NCBI GenBank assembly: GCA_965153455.1
Contig: OZ234493.1
Location: 33,904,213 to 33,968,212 of the forward strand
Length of the DNA: 64,000 nt
From: Sphagnum compactum
Taxonomy: Eukaryota; Bryophyta; Sphagnopsida; Sphagnales
Direction of reading: 5' to 3'
Shown here: in pieces, positions 12,161 to 24,000 of the stretch
Position numbering within the stretch: position 1 is the stretch's first letter
Layout of the letters: each line of letters opens with the position of its first letter
Notes under the pieces: generated by a model
What the model was told of the DNA's origin: nothing
Seen by the model: only the letters and a program-made list of their open reading frames with translations
Databases searched by the model: none
Translations under genes and position numbers: made by a program

Positions 12161-13145
12161 TTTGGCACTCACCAGAAGCTGCCCATTTGTCACAATGGGG
12201 ATTCTCATTCTCACAAGACAGGGAGTTGCCATTCTTGATCTGCTGCTGCTGCTGCTGCTTCCTGTCATATGCTCCCACATGGATCCACACAGGGGCCGAC
12301 CATTTCTCACCTTCTATAACTGGACAAGCCATATGCAAGCTTGCCTCGTCTGGTGCAGTTGAAGGATCCAAACTGAAGAACAGCAAGGCATCACCCTTCT
12401 TTGGCTTCACACCTAACCCTCGTTTCCCACACTCGGACCAAGAATCATCAGCTCCTGATGCAGATCCTGATCCTGTCATGTGATCTTGTGCAGCAGCAAC
12501 AGCAGCAGATGGGAAGATGGTCTCACCTCCTTTGATGACATCCGACAAATACATCAAAACTGTGGCCATTCTATGACCCCCAAGAGCTTGGTTGTTCTTG
12601 TCATGGAAGAAATCGAAATGGGGTTCATACTTTTGGTCTCTTTTGTACCTCAGGACTTGAATCTGCTCTGCATTCTCCTTGGGCAAGAGAGTCCAGACTG
12701 CAATCCTGTCCTCAATTGCTGAAACGACTGCATCTTGTCCCTTTCTCAAAAACATTCCTGAGCTTGTTCGCACTTTGCTTTTCACACTCTTGCCTGATTC
12801 ATTGTCTGCTACCATGGATTCCTCTAGTTTGTCTTTCGCAAGCTTGATCAGATGATCACACTCCCAATCTGACAGAAACTGCTTCGCTAAAAATGCTCGC
12901 GGTTTCCACGATAGCTGAATCACTGATGTGGGATCGAAACCTCTGGTCACCTGCTGGTCTTCTTCTTCTGTGTAGCTTCTTGTTCTCGAACTCTCCTGCT
13001 GCAATTCCTTGGGCACTGCAGCCTCTGGATTATACGATTCCCCCATCCATCCCGGCAAGTCATGATCCACATTTACTGCTACTGCTGGTGTTCTTCCGCC
13101 TTGAATCAAACAGATTAGTACCAGCAAAAGCTCCAACAACCTCAT
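12090..13145 (-). CDS. Prolyl 4-hydroxylase with C-terminal ShKT domain (single exon)
   Basis: A 2-oxoglutarate/Fe(II) enzyme that hydroxylates proline in secreted wall glycoproteins (extensins, arabinogalactan proteins), normally in ER/Golgi. 351 aa from ATG 13145. Residues 1-24 form a hydrophobic signal or anchor (LLELLLVLICLI). The catalytic domain carries YEPHFDFFHD with iron ligands His176 and Asp178, the distal His271 in SLHMACPVIEGEKW, and 2OG-binding Lys281. The C-terminus (311-351) is a ShKT domain with all six cysteines (311, 318, 327, 344, 348, 351), as in many plant P4Hs. A glutamine run (297-302) links the two. The frame is open further upstream through an Arg-rich microsatellite translation, but the signal-like start at 13145 fits the family. 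The coding region has no intron, whereas Arabidopsis P4H genes are split (from memory). Confidence 0.93.
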   Translation of the reverse strand: MRLLELLLVLICLIQGGRTPAVAVNVDHDLPGWMGESYNPEAAVPKELQQESSRTRSYTEEEDQQVTRGFDPTSVIQLSWKPRAFLAKQFLSDWECDHLIKLAKDKLEESMVADNESGKSVKSKVRTSSGMFLRKGQDAVVSAIEDRIAVWTLLPKENAEQIQVLRYKRDQKYEPHFDFFHDKNNQALGGHRMATVLMYLSDVIKGGETIFPSAAVAAAQDHMTGSGSASGADDSWSECGKRGLGVKPKKGDALLFFSLDPSTAPDEASLHMACPVIEGEKWSAPVWIHVGAYDRKQQQQQQIKNGNSLSCENENPHCDKWAASGECQNNPAYMVGTSELPGACRKACKLC

Positions 13146-16100
13146 CCTCCTCACGCAGGCCAGAGCGTCAGCTTCTTTTCTTCTTCTTCTTCTTCTTCTT
13201 CTTATTCTTATTCTGCAAAACAACTCGATCCTCGCAGACCCAAACAAAGACTCAAAACAATCAAGAACTTGAATTTTTTCGACAATAACTTTTTCAATCC
13301 AACAAGTGTTGCTACACTTACTTAATTTCTTAAGAACATTGTGCACAAAAAACACACAGCGACGAGAATGCGTTCGAAAGCTGTGGTTTTCAAGCAGCGG
13401 TCCCGGCGCCGCAGCGCGCACGCTGACAACGCGCGCGAAGGAAGAAAGACGAAGGAAAGACGAAGAAGGGCTTTGCTAAGCTGACGCAGAAAGAAAAGAA
13501 AAGAAAAGAAAAGAAAGAAATGAAAAGAAAATGAAAGAAAGAAATGGGGAGGAGGGCCTAACCACAGTTCAGGTTACTTTAACCTACCGACAGTTGGGTT
13601 AAACGGGCTCCGGTCACCGTTCACTGTTTTTTTTTTTTTAAAGGAATTATTTTTGTTTGTAGCCAAAGTAGCAATCGTCCAATCAATAGGAAAAATACGG
13701 CGATAAACCAAATATTAACTGAAAATATTTAATCATGCGTCCTGTATATATATTTAATAGTACGAATTGGAAACCAATCACGGAAATCTGGTTTTTTTTT
13801 TAAAAATTTCTACTTCTAGCGATTGAAAAAAATTCAAAAATCTCGAATATTTTTTATTTTAAATTCTCTAGTTGGCAAATTTTCACAAATAAATAAATAA
13901 ATAGAAAATAAATAAATAAATAAAAGCTGCCCTGGTGTGGTGCCCTGGCTAGGGTTTTTTCTTCCCCATCCCCCTCCCCAGAATTCGAAAGCCTGATTTA
14001 TTCAATGTAAAAAACCCTAGTTTTTGAAAAATCTTTGATTTTTATTGCCCCAAGCTAAGCTAATGGACGCGCATGTGTAGATTTTGGGTGAACCCATCCA
14101 ATTGATGGGTTGTTTTGAAGTTTACCCATCTACTTACTACTTGTTGGGTTTCTTCTCAAAATATGAATGTTGGGTACCTGATTTAATCATGCCTCTATTA
14201 TATCATTTGAGCTCCCTCTTGTTGCTGCGCATTACCAATGATGATGACCAATTATTTTTCATTTTTCTTATGTTTTCATATATTATGTCAATGTCAAATT
14301 TAATTTAAATTAATATACATTTCATCAACATGAAAATACACATGTTAATTTTTTTTTAATATTCATGTTGGTGGATAGGAACAAAAAGTGAAGTAATTTA
14401 TAAAATGGAGGTAGATATTATCAAATGGAGGTAGTCATTAGGAAAGGTGAGATAGTTATTATGAAAGTTAAATAAGGAAAGGAAATAGTTATAAAGAAAG
14501 AAGTTTAGGCTTGAAAATGAAATAATTATTTTTGATTTGTCTTTGGAATGGTCCAAGGACGACCATTTATATCCTTTTTGTATCATGAGGTTTCATATCC
14601 ATATGAAATGTGAAAAAAGTTCATATGATTAAATTTTTTAAATGAAATTTGTTTGATAAACATACAAATATTTAACTTCAATTCCTTCAAATCTATTAAA
14701 ATGAGGTTCTATTGATTTGAAAGATTTATGCAAGAATTGATTCAAATAAAAAACACATCAATTTTTTAATAATTTAATAATATAAAAATGTGAGAAATAA
14801 ATGTTTTTGATTAATTTGATGTTATTTTTAAAACGTCAATAAAGCTTTGATTAATGAAGATTCATTTTTTAAAATAAAAATTAATTTAATTTTTTTTAAT
14901 TGATTAATTTGTTTGTATTGTTGTTGCCTTTTATGTTATAAAGATTTATTATTGCCCTAACATAGTAAACACGCATGTATGATTTTAGGTTTTACCAAGC
15001 ATGTATTGGGGGGGGGGGAAGGAAACACAACTTTAAATTGTGAAAGAACCGCCGGGTCCAGCTTTCTGGTCAGTGTGAACCACTACCACCAGCACCCACC
15101 AGCGCACCATCCACTGGATGCCTGTGATGACTCAGGTGTGGATGAACCTTAACTTGAGTTAATAACAGCTGGTTTGGGCGTGGTAACCCATTCTGTAAGA
15201 AGTAATTCCTATACCTAGATTGATGGGGAGGGGGTGGGGGAAGAATACCCCAGTAATTACTATACCTAGATTGATGGTGAATACCCAGTAAGTAGGTGAA
15301 GGCTATTTTTTACTACCTACCTAGTAAGGATAGGAGGTAATTAAAAAAGCAACTGATCTTCATACTGTGGTTAGCTACGGAACTGAAACTCAACGAAAAA
15401 CCATTTCCTGATCACTTATCATCCATCCTTTGTGGTGTGCTGGTTTACTCTTGCCCAATTTTAGGAAATAGTCTACATTCAGAGAACCGCCGGTTCCAAT
15501 TTTTTTGAAAATCAAATCAAATCAAAGAATTTCTGGTTCCACCGACGGTTATATGTCCAGCTATTTTATATTTTCAAATTTTCGAACATGGTTATATACC
15601 AGAACTAGTTATTTGAATTTTTTTAGACCCGTGGTTACGCAACCTAAGAACCGCCCTGATGGCTGTTGGGGTCTGTTCCTGTTTCTAATAACCACCAAAC
15701 ATTGCCTTTAAAGTTTGATAAGCCAAAAAACGGCTTTTTAAGAAAAATTTATTCATATGGTCATTTATATATATATATAATTAAAAATGGGTCTCAATGA
15801 ATTAAAAATATATATTATAATATGAACATAAATAATTAACATACCTGCAAATACCGGAAATCATCTATCTATGAAGGAAGGTTATTATTTTGTTTGTCAT
15901 GTTGAGATCTCCCAAACCACGACATGATGTCTTGTTGTCATGCACGCTCTTGGTGCGATTGAAAAGCCCTCCATGAGTTCGGGTGCACTAAGTTGATTTC
16001 ATAATGTTTTGACTCACGGTGGAGAACTTATTGAATATCATAGTAGTACAAGGGTAGCTTCCACACAATGTCCATCAAATAATTAATTAAATTTAAATAT

Positions 16101-17927
16101 TTCATTTTCAACAATAAATTATTCACAAAGATTCTCTAATTAACTTCAAAAACAATATTTTAAGAAAAAATTTCAACATTTTTGGAAATAATAATAATAA
16201 TAATTAGTGTCAAAGTTGTCGAGGTATTACAATATTGAAAAATTATAGAGGAATTGGGATGTTGTCCTTGTAAGAAACCTCTTGCTCTATCTTGACAAGA
16301 AGATTACGCCTCGTAACGTGACCTAAAAATTTACATTATGCACTTCCGTCGAGGTCATTACGAAAAAGAAAAACCCTTTCTCTCCTGCCTCCCAGTAAGG
16401 TATTCTCTCTTCCGTCTTCTTCATTAAGGAGTTGCACCTTCAGGGGTGTGCAAGTTTGACATACCATTGTTTTTTGCAAGACAACAGGGAAGCCTGGCTG
16501 CACCTTCAGCCTAAAACTTTAATATGCTAATGGAAAGAAACCCTATCAAGTTCCAACCCCTTCAATGCATGCTACCTGGCATGTTCCGTGCCCACTTGAT
16601 ACTTGTAACATGAGAGGTTATGGGTGCAGAAGAACATGGCAAGGTTATTCTATTAAATCACAAACCTAAATATCTCAAGGAATTGTAGACATTCCTTCAA
16701 CCAAAACTTTCTAGAAATAACAACCAACAGGACGTTGTGTAATAGTTCCAAGTTTATCTATAATGGTTTTTGTAATTCAGCTTTTGATGAAGACAATTTG
16801 CAATTGTGATCATTTTGTGTATTGGATGTTTTCTGGTTTCATTTTCCATTAATGGTTTAACAAAGCTATGTTGTTGACATTAGTTTGAAAGACAACCAAA
16901 TTGGAAATTTCAATCAATTGGGAAACTCCACAAATTCCATTCTCCTGAGCTAAACAACTCAGAAGGGGGTTGCTGGATTTTGCAGACTTTGTGACCCATT
17001 TGGAAGATACAGGACAGACATGTCTTCAGATTGTAATCCCCAAAACAATAGCAGAGGACCTAGGCCCTTAGGATTATTTATTGTCTTTCATCCCCCAAAT
17101 GCAAAACTTGTTCTAAATTGGAAGATACACCGTTGGAGCAGGCAAGCAAAAGGACTAACCAAGTAGTAATGTCCATAATACCCAATCTCCAGAAAAAATG
17201 TGTGAAGCAAAGAAGAAATGGAGGAGATACTGCAATTTACTGCATAAGTGATCTTTTGTACAATTCTCCTAAACGCTCAGTTGCATGTCAAAGACATGAT
17301 CACATTTTGTGAAACCAGAAATGAACATCAGATACTTGTTATCTACTACAAACACATGAGCGTATCTACTCATAAAACTCTGCATCTGTGAGAATCGCCA
17401 CACCCCAAACCTGCAAAAATCCAGCAGATCTACAAGACAGATTCTCAACAGATTTCCGAGACTTGACATCACAAAGATGATGATGTTATGTGAGGAGGGA
17501 AGTCAACTGATAAAACGTGACTCTCAGCTTGTGATCGATATTCAAATGTTTACATCTGAGAGGAGAGAATAGGTATGGAAAAAATCAGGCAAAAATTGTC
17601 ACCGTATAATCTTCTCCCAGATCATCCATCACATTCAGCCTGTTGCAACTAACGATGTACATCTTGCTAATATAGTTTTCTAACTTGAAGCTGCTGTGAA
17701 CAGAAAAACCACATCAATCCTCTACAAAAAGCAATATGAAGCAGCAATGTAAGAATCCGAAAGCAGCTCTTAAGAAAAGCAAGATAAACCCTAAACCAAA
17801 TAGCTTCAAGGGCGGATGCTGAATTGAAATCCACTCAAATGCTTTTTGCAAACACCTTCTTAGTCCTCTTGCAACTAGCTTGTCAAGCTCCACTCGTACA
17901 GCAGCAGTAACAACAACGAGATGGATT
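13146..17927. other. P4H promoter and long AT-rich spacer, no gene seen
   Basis: Next to the P4H start there is a TTC-rich run (13169-13212), a GC-rich patch around 13395-13435 and an AAAGA-rich run (13490-13545). Further on are AT-rich DNA with a (AAAT)n stretch (13888-13923), a TE-like fragment at 14390-14580 resembling 34190-34350, a G10 run near 15008, and a short direct repeat of CTATACCTAGATTGATGG (about 15210 and 15258). 17250-17927 should include the 3' UTR of the acetyltransferase gene. Confidence 0.5.
13490..13545. repeat. AAAGA-rich microsatellite
   Basis: Imperfect AAAAG/GAAA units upstream of the P4H gene. Confidence 0.8.
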
Positions 17928-18452
17928 TCAACATGCAGGTCTGAATGCAGCAAACAAGAAACAATCCCTTACTTGACCCTTGATAACAATGTATTTCAAC
18001 AAAGTACCTTCGAGCTGGAATCCTGCTTTCTCAAGCACTCGCCGTGAGGCAGAATTTGACAACTGAACCAAAGCTTCTATGCGCACGACATCCAAATCCA
18101 GAAACCCAGTGGAAAGAGCCAATTTCACAGCAATTGTCATAATCCCTTGACCCCAGTATTTCTTGGCAATGCAATACCCTAAAGTGGCTCTGCAACTGTC
18201 CATCATACCTTGACCCTTCTCCAAGCTTATAGATCCCACTGCCCTTCCATCAACACAAATGGCTTTTAGCCAAGGATGAGGAATGGCCACAGAGTTCAAG
18301 AACTTCATACCCTGCTCTTGGGATTCATAGGAATCCCACACCAAAGTCTTGGTGACATCGTCGTCCGTTGCCCACTCCATGAAGTCCGGAAGGTCAGCAG
18401 CTGTAAAACGTCGCAGCGTGACTCGGGAAGCATCGACATTGCTCGACATCAT
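17928..18452 (-). CDS. GNAT-family N-acetyltransferase (RimJ/RimL-like)
   Basis: 174 aa from ATG 18452, single exon. It looks like the acetyltransferase_3 / RimJ-RimL group, which transfers acetyl from acetyl-CoA to an amino group; the plant substrates are mostly unknown. Seen: the N-terminal VTLRRFTAADLPDFMEWATD, the acetyl-CoA-binding motif A around YCIAKKYWGQGIMTIAVKLA (pyrophosphate loop GQGIMT), and the family's late pattern RIEALVQLSNSASRRVLEKAGF followed by EGTLLKYIVIKG. The length is normal for a one-domain GNAT. No targeting peptide is evident. Two adjacent ATGs begin the protein; the second (18449) could equally be used. A fresh 64-bp tandem duplication lies about 135 bp upstream of the start. 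Confidence 0.9.
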   Translation of the reverse strand: MMSSNVDASRVTLRRFTAADLPDFMEWATDDDVTKTLVWDSYESQEQGMKFLNSVAIPHPWLKAICVDGRAVGSISLEKGQGMMDSCRATLGYCIAKKYWGQGIMTIAVKLALSTGFLDLDVVRIEALVQLSNSASRRVLEKAGFQLEGTLLKYIVIKGQVRDCFLFAAFRPAC

Positions 18453-18587
18453 CAGCTAGCTAGCTGCTGATCTCGTCTGTCTTCTGCTTCTTCCGCTCTT
18501 CGTCTCTCTCTCCCCTCCACAACTGCTGACCAGAGTGAAACAACCCACCTTCTTAACTACCTACCAACTTCAAAAATACAGGCAAGT

Positions 18588-18715
18588 ATTCAAACTACCT
18601 CTATTATTGTGAGGTTCAGCAATCGTCACTCTTACAAGTGCCATCATGTTCATTCAAACTACCTCTATTATTGTGAGGTTCAGCAATCGTCACTCTTACA
18701 AGTGCCATCATGTTC
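18588..18715. repeat. Perfect 64-bp tandem duplication
   Basis: 18588-18651 and 18652-18715 are identical as far as I can read, beginning ATTCAAACTACCTCTATTAT and ending CCATCATGTTC. It is upstream of the acetyltransferase gene. Confidence 0.95.
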
Positions 18716-18985
18716 TAATAGTAGCATGGGTCATAGATTTCCTTCTCTTCCATCATGACACACCTTTAAATACATTCCCACTAACTACATGTCCACAATT
18801 AATGTCACATTAAATTGAAAAAACTTTGTTAATTTCTATGAATTACTTATCTCTTGTGAGAAAGTGGAAACCTATGCACTTGAACATTATGATTTGGATC
18901 TAACATATTTTCTAATATCTTGGTTTTCATACAAGAAGCATCAATTTGTACTTATTGTACGACCTAAATGGACACCCCCATGTGC

Positions 18986-21058
18986 ATGGAGATTGGGCCC
19001 AAAAGGAGTAAGGTTGAAGTGAATATGCATATGTCAAAGGAAGCCATGTAGCCACGTACCAAGGGTGCACCACTAGTAGATTGTTTTCCAACACATTTCA
19101 ATGTGCCAAGAAAGCAACATAATAGGGTTTCAGGTACCAATTGTGAAGTCTAAAAGAACTAACAACCCCAACTAACCACCCAAACAACACGCATGAATCA
19201 ACATTCTTAACTAACAACACAACAACAATACAAAGTTTTGCAATTAATAAACAACTTAATGTGTCTAAGTGAAACATGTGGACAAATCAACAATTAGAGG
19301 ATACCATGAATATAGTGGAGAGGGGACACACATATTTAAGGAAAGCTAGCAAGTATTATAACATCTTGTTAATCACCTCAATGGTAGAACTAGAAGCAAG
19401 AAAGTGAGCCCCCAGGGTGTGTTAACAGAACAAAAGGATGAAAAAATTACCACTTGGGTTCAAAACATGCAAAAGGTTGGTTAATTTGTCACCCTTCATC
19501 AACTGAAATTGAAGGTTGTTGAAATCAACAAACCGGACAAGTACCCCCATTTTGAAATGGTGTTCCAAAAAATACCTAGTGGTTATGGTTCAAGAAATGT
19601 TATCCAAAAATTAACATATGCCTTGTAGAAGGATTAGAAGTTTCTATGGCAAAGGGGTCAACTAAGGAAATATGCCATATCATTTATTACAACTTGGAAA
19701 ACTTATACACATCACACAAATACCCATCATATCACATTTGGAATTCAAATAGAACAAGAATCCGGTGCTAGGGTTTTGGCTAGACAAAGCTCACGTGATG
19801 TTTACAACACCATTTCCAAGTCTTAGAAGTGGTTGACTATGAATTGTTTTGTTAATGCAACATGAATAGCTTTACCCTCCTTTTACATTTTTAGAGGCTC
19901 AAGGATGCGAGAAAACTACATAAAGTTATGTAGACCAGGAACATGCATGGCCATGTAGAAAAACTCTTGGATGACAATTTACCTTTTCAATCATTGGTTT
20001 TTTTTTTACACAAATCTATTTAAGGGGGGTTCTCAAAAGAATCAACATCTCTTGATTCCCAATGGGCATGGGTCATATGTTACAATAAAGGCCCTTGAAC
20101 AAACAATAGAACTAAGTTTGGACATGGTTACCTTACTTGCACATACTTCGCATGCACTCCAACCATTGGAGATTGCCTACTTCAAACCATTCAAAAATGC
20201 ATTTAGAATGGAAAGAGATTGTGATATGGCAAAACACAAGTATCTTGAACTAGACAAAATAACATTGGTAGAATGGGTGGACAAGGCCTTGAAACAATCC
20301 TAGAAAAAAAAAACATAAAATCAAGGTTCAAGGTTTGTGGAATCTAGCCATTGAATCCTATAGCCATGGTTGGAAAGTTTGGTCCAAGAGAAATGTTCAT
20401 TGCTACAAAAAAGGAAAATCATGAAAATTATACCAATCAAATGTAACAAATGAATCCAGCAACAATGGGGATGAGGTCAAAGCTACCATAGAGATGCTAA
20501 ACATTGTTGAGATTTTCCAACTAGTGTCTACAACTATTCCTACATCTGAATGCTCCTCTTCACCCACAATCGACTACTATGTAGAAATGCCATACATTTA
20601 TACCACCCCAACAAACAACCACAAAGAAAATCAATTGGTGGTGAACTTGGAAGATCTTACTCTTGAATTAAATGACCTAATTGGTCTGAATCAAACTCAA
20701 GAAGTTTTTGGATTAACTAACCTATTGTCTCTACCATGATTACTAACAAGGAAAGACAATGCAAAGAACCGCTAGTGGATTATTGCAATTCACATGTGGT
20801 CACATCAGACCATACCTAGCAATGCTGAAACATAAGGCAATGGACAAAGAAGTTTCTAATAAAATCAAAGAGTTAAAAACAAAGAAAAAGGAGGAAAGAA
20901 GATCAAGAAGGGTTGAAACTACATTTACCCAAGCTAAGATAGCATTTCAAAGGAGAATTGAGAAGGATAATAGAACTAAATTCAATGTTGTATCGTCTAT
21001 TGTTATTGTTAGGGCTATTGGTGAAAGATTCCACAATAATTCAAAAATAGAGTGGTAA
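18986..21058 (+). pseudogene. Decayed pogo/Tigger-like DDE transposase
   Basis: Pieces of one transposase appear in order on the plus strand but in shifted frames with stops. 18986-19140 reads GPKRSKVEVNMHMSKEAM, then a stop, then CFPTHFNVPRKQHNRVS. 19310-19470 is a helix-turn-helix region (ASKYYNILLITSMVELEARK, then SPQGVLTEQKDEKITTWVQN after a frameshift). 19750-19970 reads SGARVLARQSSRDVYNTI and FYIFRGSRMRENYIKLCRPG. 19971-20303 is the DDE core (GHGSYVTIKALEQ, HTSHALQPLEIAYFKPFK, DKITLVEWVDKAL). 20494-21058 covers an acidic, then a Lys/Arg-rich coiled tail. The usual catalytic LDGHGS is PNGHGS and QPLD is QPLE, so it is inactive. No terminal inverted repeats were found. Confidence 0.8.
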
Positions 21059-24000
21059 ATACAGAATTTTTAATCCTATATTTTGATTTAATTCCAAACT
21101 AAAACATCTCATAAAAATAAAATTTTCTCATTATATCTATTCATATCTAGTTTCAAAATTAAAATCTAGTCGTGAAAGTATGACAAAAACATCAAAACGT
21201 GAAATTTGGCTATGAAATTAAAGCTTTTCTAGAAAACAAAATGCTTTTGTTTCATACTCCATCAAAACTCATGTTCTACAATGAATAATACTCTTTCATT
21301 CTCTTCCTTCTTCCAAGATATAACCATTTAAAAAAAATAGTCTCACGATCTATTCAAATTCAAATGGTGAGAAAAACTATGTAATCTAGCTAGTAATTTT
21401 TAAAACAGTAACTAGGTAAGTAGAAATATACTAACTAACTATTACCATGAATAATTATTCCCTTAACATAGGGTTTTGATCCCATCCTCTAGGGTACATA
21501 AGGTTTGGCTTAGGAAACACATATGTGCAACAAAGAAGTGATAGACAAGAAAAATGGGCAAAAATGCAGCTTGATGGGCATGTCCTAACCGAATTGCAAC
21601 CTACCACTCAATAACATAAATGAAAGAAACAAGGGTTTTTAATGGGTTCTGATGGCACTAATGATGGTCAATCAATAGAGAAAAAAGGTATGGAGAGGTA
21701 TGGGGATTTTATGATGGGTTCTATTGGCTTTAGTGATTCAAAAGAGATAGAGAAAAAAGAAGGAACAAAGGAAAAAGAGGCCCAAAAAAATGTTTTTGTA
21801 GATAAAGAAAAAGGGATAAATATATTTTAAAGTACAAAAACAATTTGAACTAAAAATTTAAGTTACAAATTTTTTTTAATAATTTCAATTGCACAATTCA
21901 TTTACAATGGAAAATTTGGGTATTATATAAAATTTTCTAGAAAATTTGAGGTCTGTAAATATGTAGTTAGCTATACACTAAACATTTGATTATTAAAAAT
22001 AAAATTAGGTTTCAAAGTTTGGGTATCCAGCTTTGCAATTGAACTAAGTGCTAAAACATTTTCCAATGATAATGAGATGTGAAGGGTCAAAGTCATTTGT
22101 CTTCTTCTTCACCAACACCACCATCATTATTGATTCATTCTACGACAACACGTAAACACAAACAAACACAAATCAATCACAAGATGGTGTAGATGGTGTT
22201 GACTTATAAACACAAAATAAATAGGAAGGGTCATAAACGAAAAAACATAAGGGGTAAGGAATTTAAAATACGCAATAATTTATGTTCATCATGAATGACA
22301 ACGATAGTGATGGCAAGGGTCTGCTATGATCTGTGAAGTTCACACGATGGCGTCGATGACTTAGGTCAGGCTTATGTAAACAAACACAACATGAACAAGA
22401 TACTTGAAATCAAAAGAGAGAAAGAGACTTGAGATTGAGAAGGAATGGGAGACTAAAATTGAGATTTTAAAGAAACTAAAATTGAAAAATGTGCACACAT
22501 GCATTGAACCCCTACATCCTTTTCATGCAATGGTGTCAAGTTCATGTTAAAAGGTAGAAATATTTAGATTAGTTAGTACCATAAGCCTTTTGATAACTAA
22601 TGGTTATTAATGGTAGACTTACCGTCCCTTACCCAAGGGGTGAAGCTCGTGGGATTAAGTAGTTCATGTTAGTGAATGGTTGGGGGTAATAAACCCAATC
22701 CTCTAAAAGATTTCTAAGAAGAAATTAGGATAAAGGCCCTATTTTCATGGGCTCAATGTGGGCCTTGTGTGGTTTTGTTGAAAAGAAGGATTAGAGGAGG
22801 TTTTGGAGGACTTCTAAAGCATTTGATATCTTTGTAGTTGTGAGTTGAAATGAGGGACTTTCTTGGAGAAATGTGTGTTGTATTACTAGGGAGTAGAAGG
22901 TAGTGAGGAAATATACTTGTATTTGTGTGTGATTTTAATGGAAAATGGTTGAAGAGCTCGATGTCTTTTAGTGTGCATCTATTTTATTAGGAGGTGTGGA
23001 AAGTAGAACAATGGGATATTATACAAAGTATGTTGCTCCTTGACATGGTATTTTTGTATTTCTTTTAGAACAAAGAGTAAAGAGGCATACCACTTGGTAG
23101 CCTCTAGAGTAGTAAGTTACTGGCTTCCACATTAAGGTAGTAACCAATATTTGGTTGTAGTAATAAGGGGGAGATCATTAGCAGGTAGCTGCTTGTAGAC
23201 TAGAATGTACTATAGGTGGTAGGCAATGGCTATGAATGGATGTAGTGTGGTGCAAATGGTAGAAAGCCATGGGGAGGCATTCCGAAGTGTTGCAAGCAAC
23301 AAGAAAATCTCTAAAGGGCATGCATGCATGGTTGAGGTGAAGACAATAGTTGTAAGAGGTCTGTAGACCCCACTAGGGCAACACCCAAGGCCGTTGAAGG
23401 TACTACAAAACCTTGGAAAATAATTACTCTCGAGTTATGATCATTTCCCATATTGCCTTTCTCTATTTTCTTCCCTACCCCCTAGATTAACCTACATACA
23501 TGACAATAAGTCTATTCATAAACAACATACCTACCTTCTTCCTTTGTTTTTTGTTTGACTTCCTACTTACTACTTGAGTAGTTGGAGTCTAGTAAGCTAG
23601 TGAAGGCAATTTCTTTCTGTTGAATAATAAGGTGTTGACCTTGTTCCCTCTATCTTACCTCTTGGAGGATGGTAAGGATTAGGGGTCACAATTTCACCCC
23701 TTAATAGTTCCTATTGAGACACATAGAAAATTCAAACCTAAGAAAGAAATTGAATTCGTATAGAAACACACAACAAACTCAAAAGCTTGAAAGCAAAGTC
23801 GAATTCTTGTAAAAAAACACAAAAAATTCAAACGTGAAAAATAAATCAAGTTCCTATAAAAACACATAAAAAACTCATGGACATGAAAGAAAATGAAATT
23901 CTAGCTCCGACTCTAAGAGAGAAGGAGATTCAAAATGAGAAAAATGCATTGTCATGCACACGTATCGAACCCTTGAACCTCTATTTCCTCTTCACACGAT

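Noticed and set aside
12100-13288. Several plus-strand open frames opposite the prolyl hydroxylase
   Set aside because: Antisense shadows of a clear coding exon with all catalytic residues.
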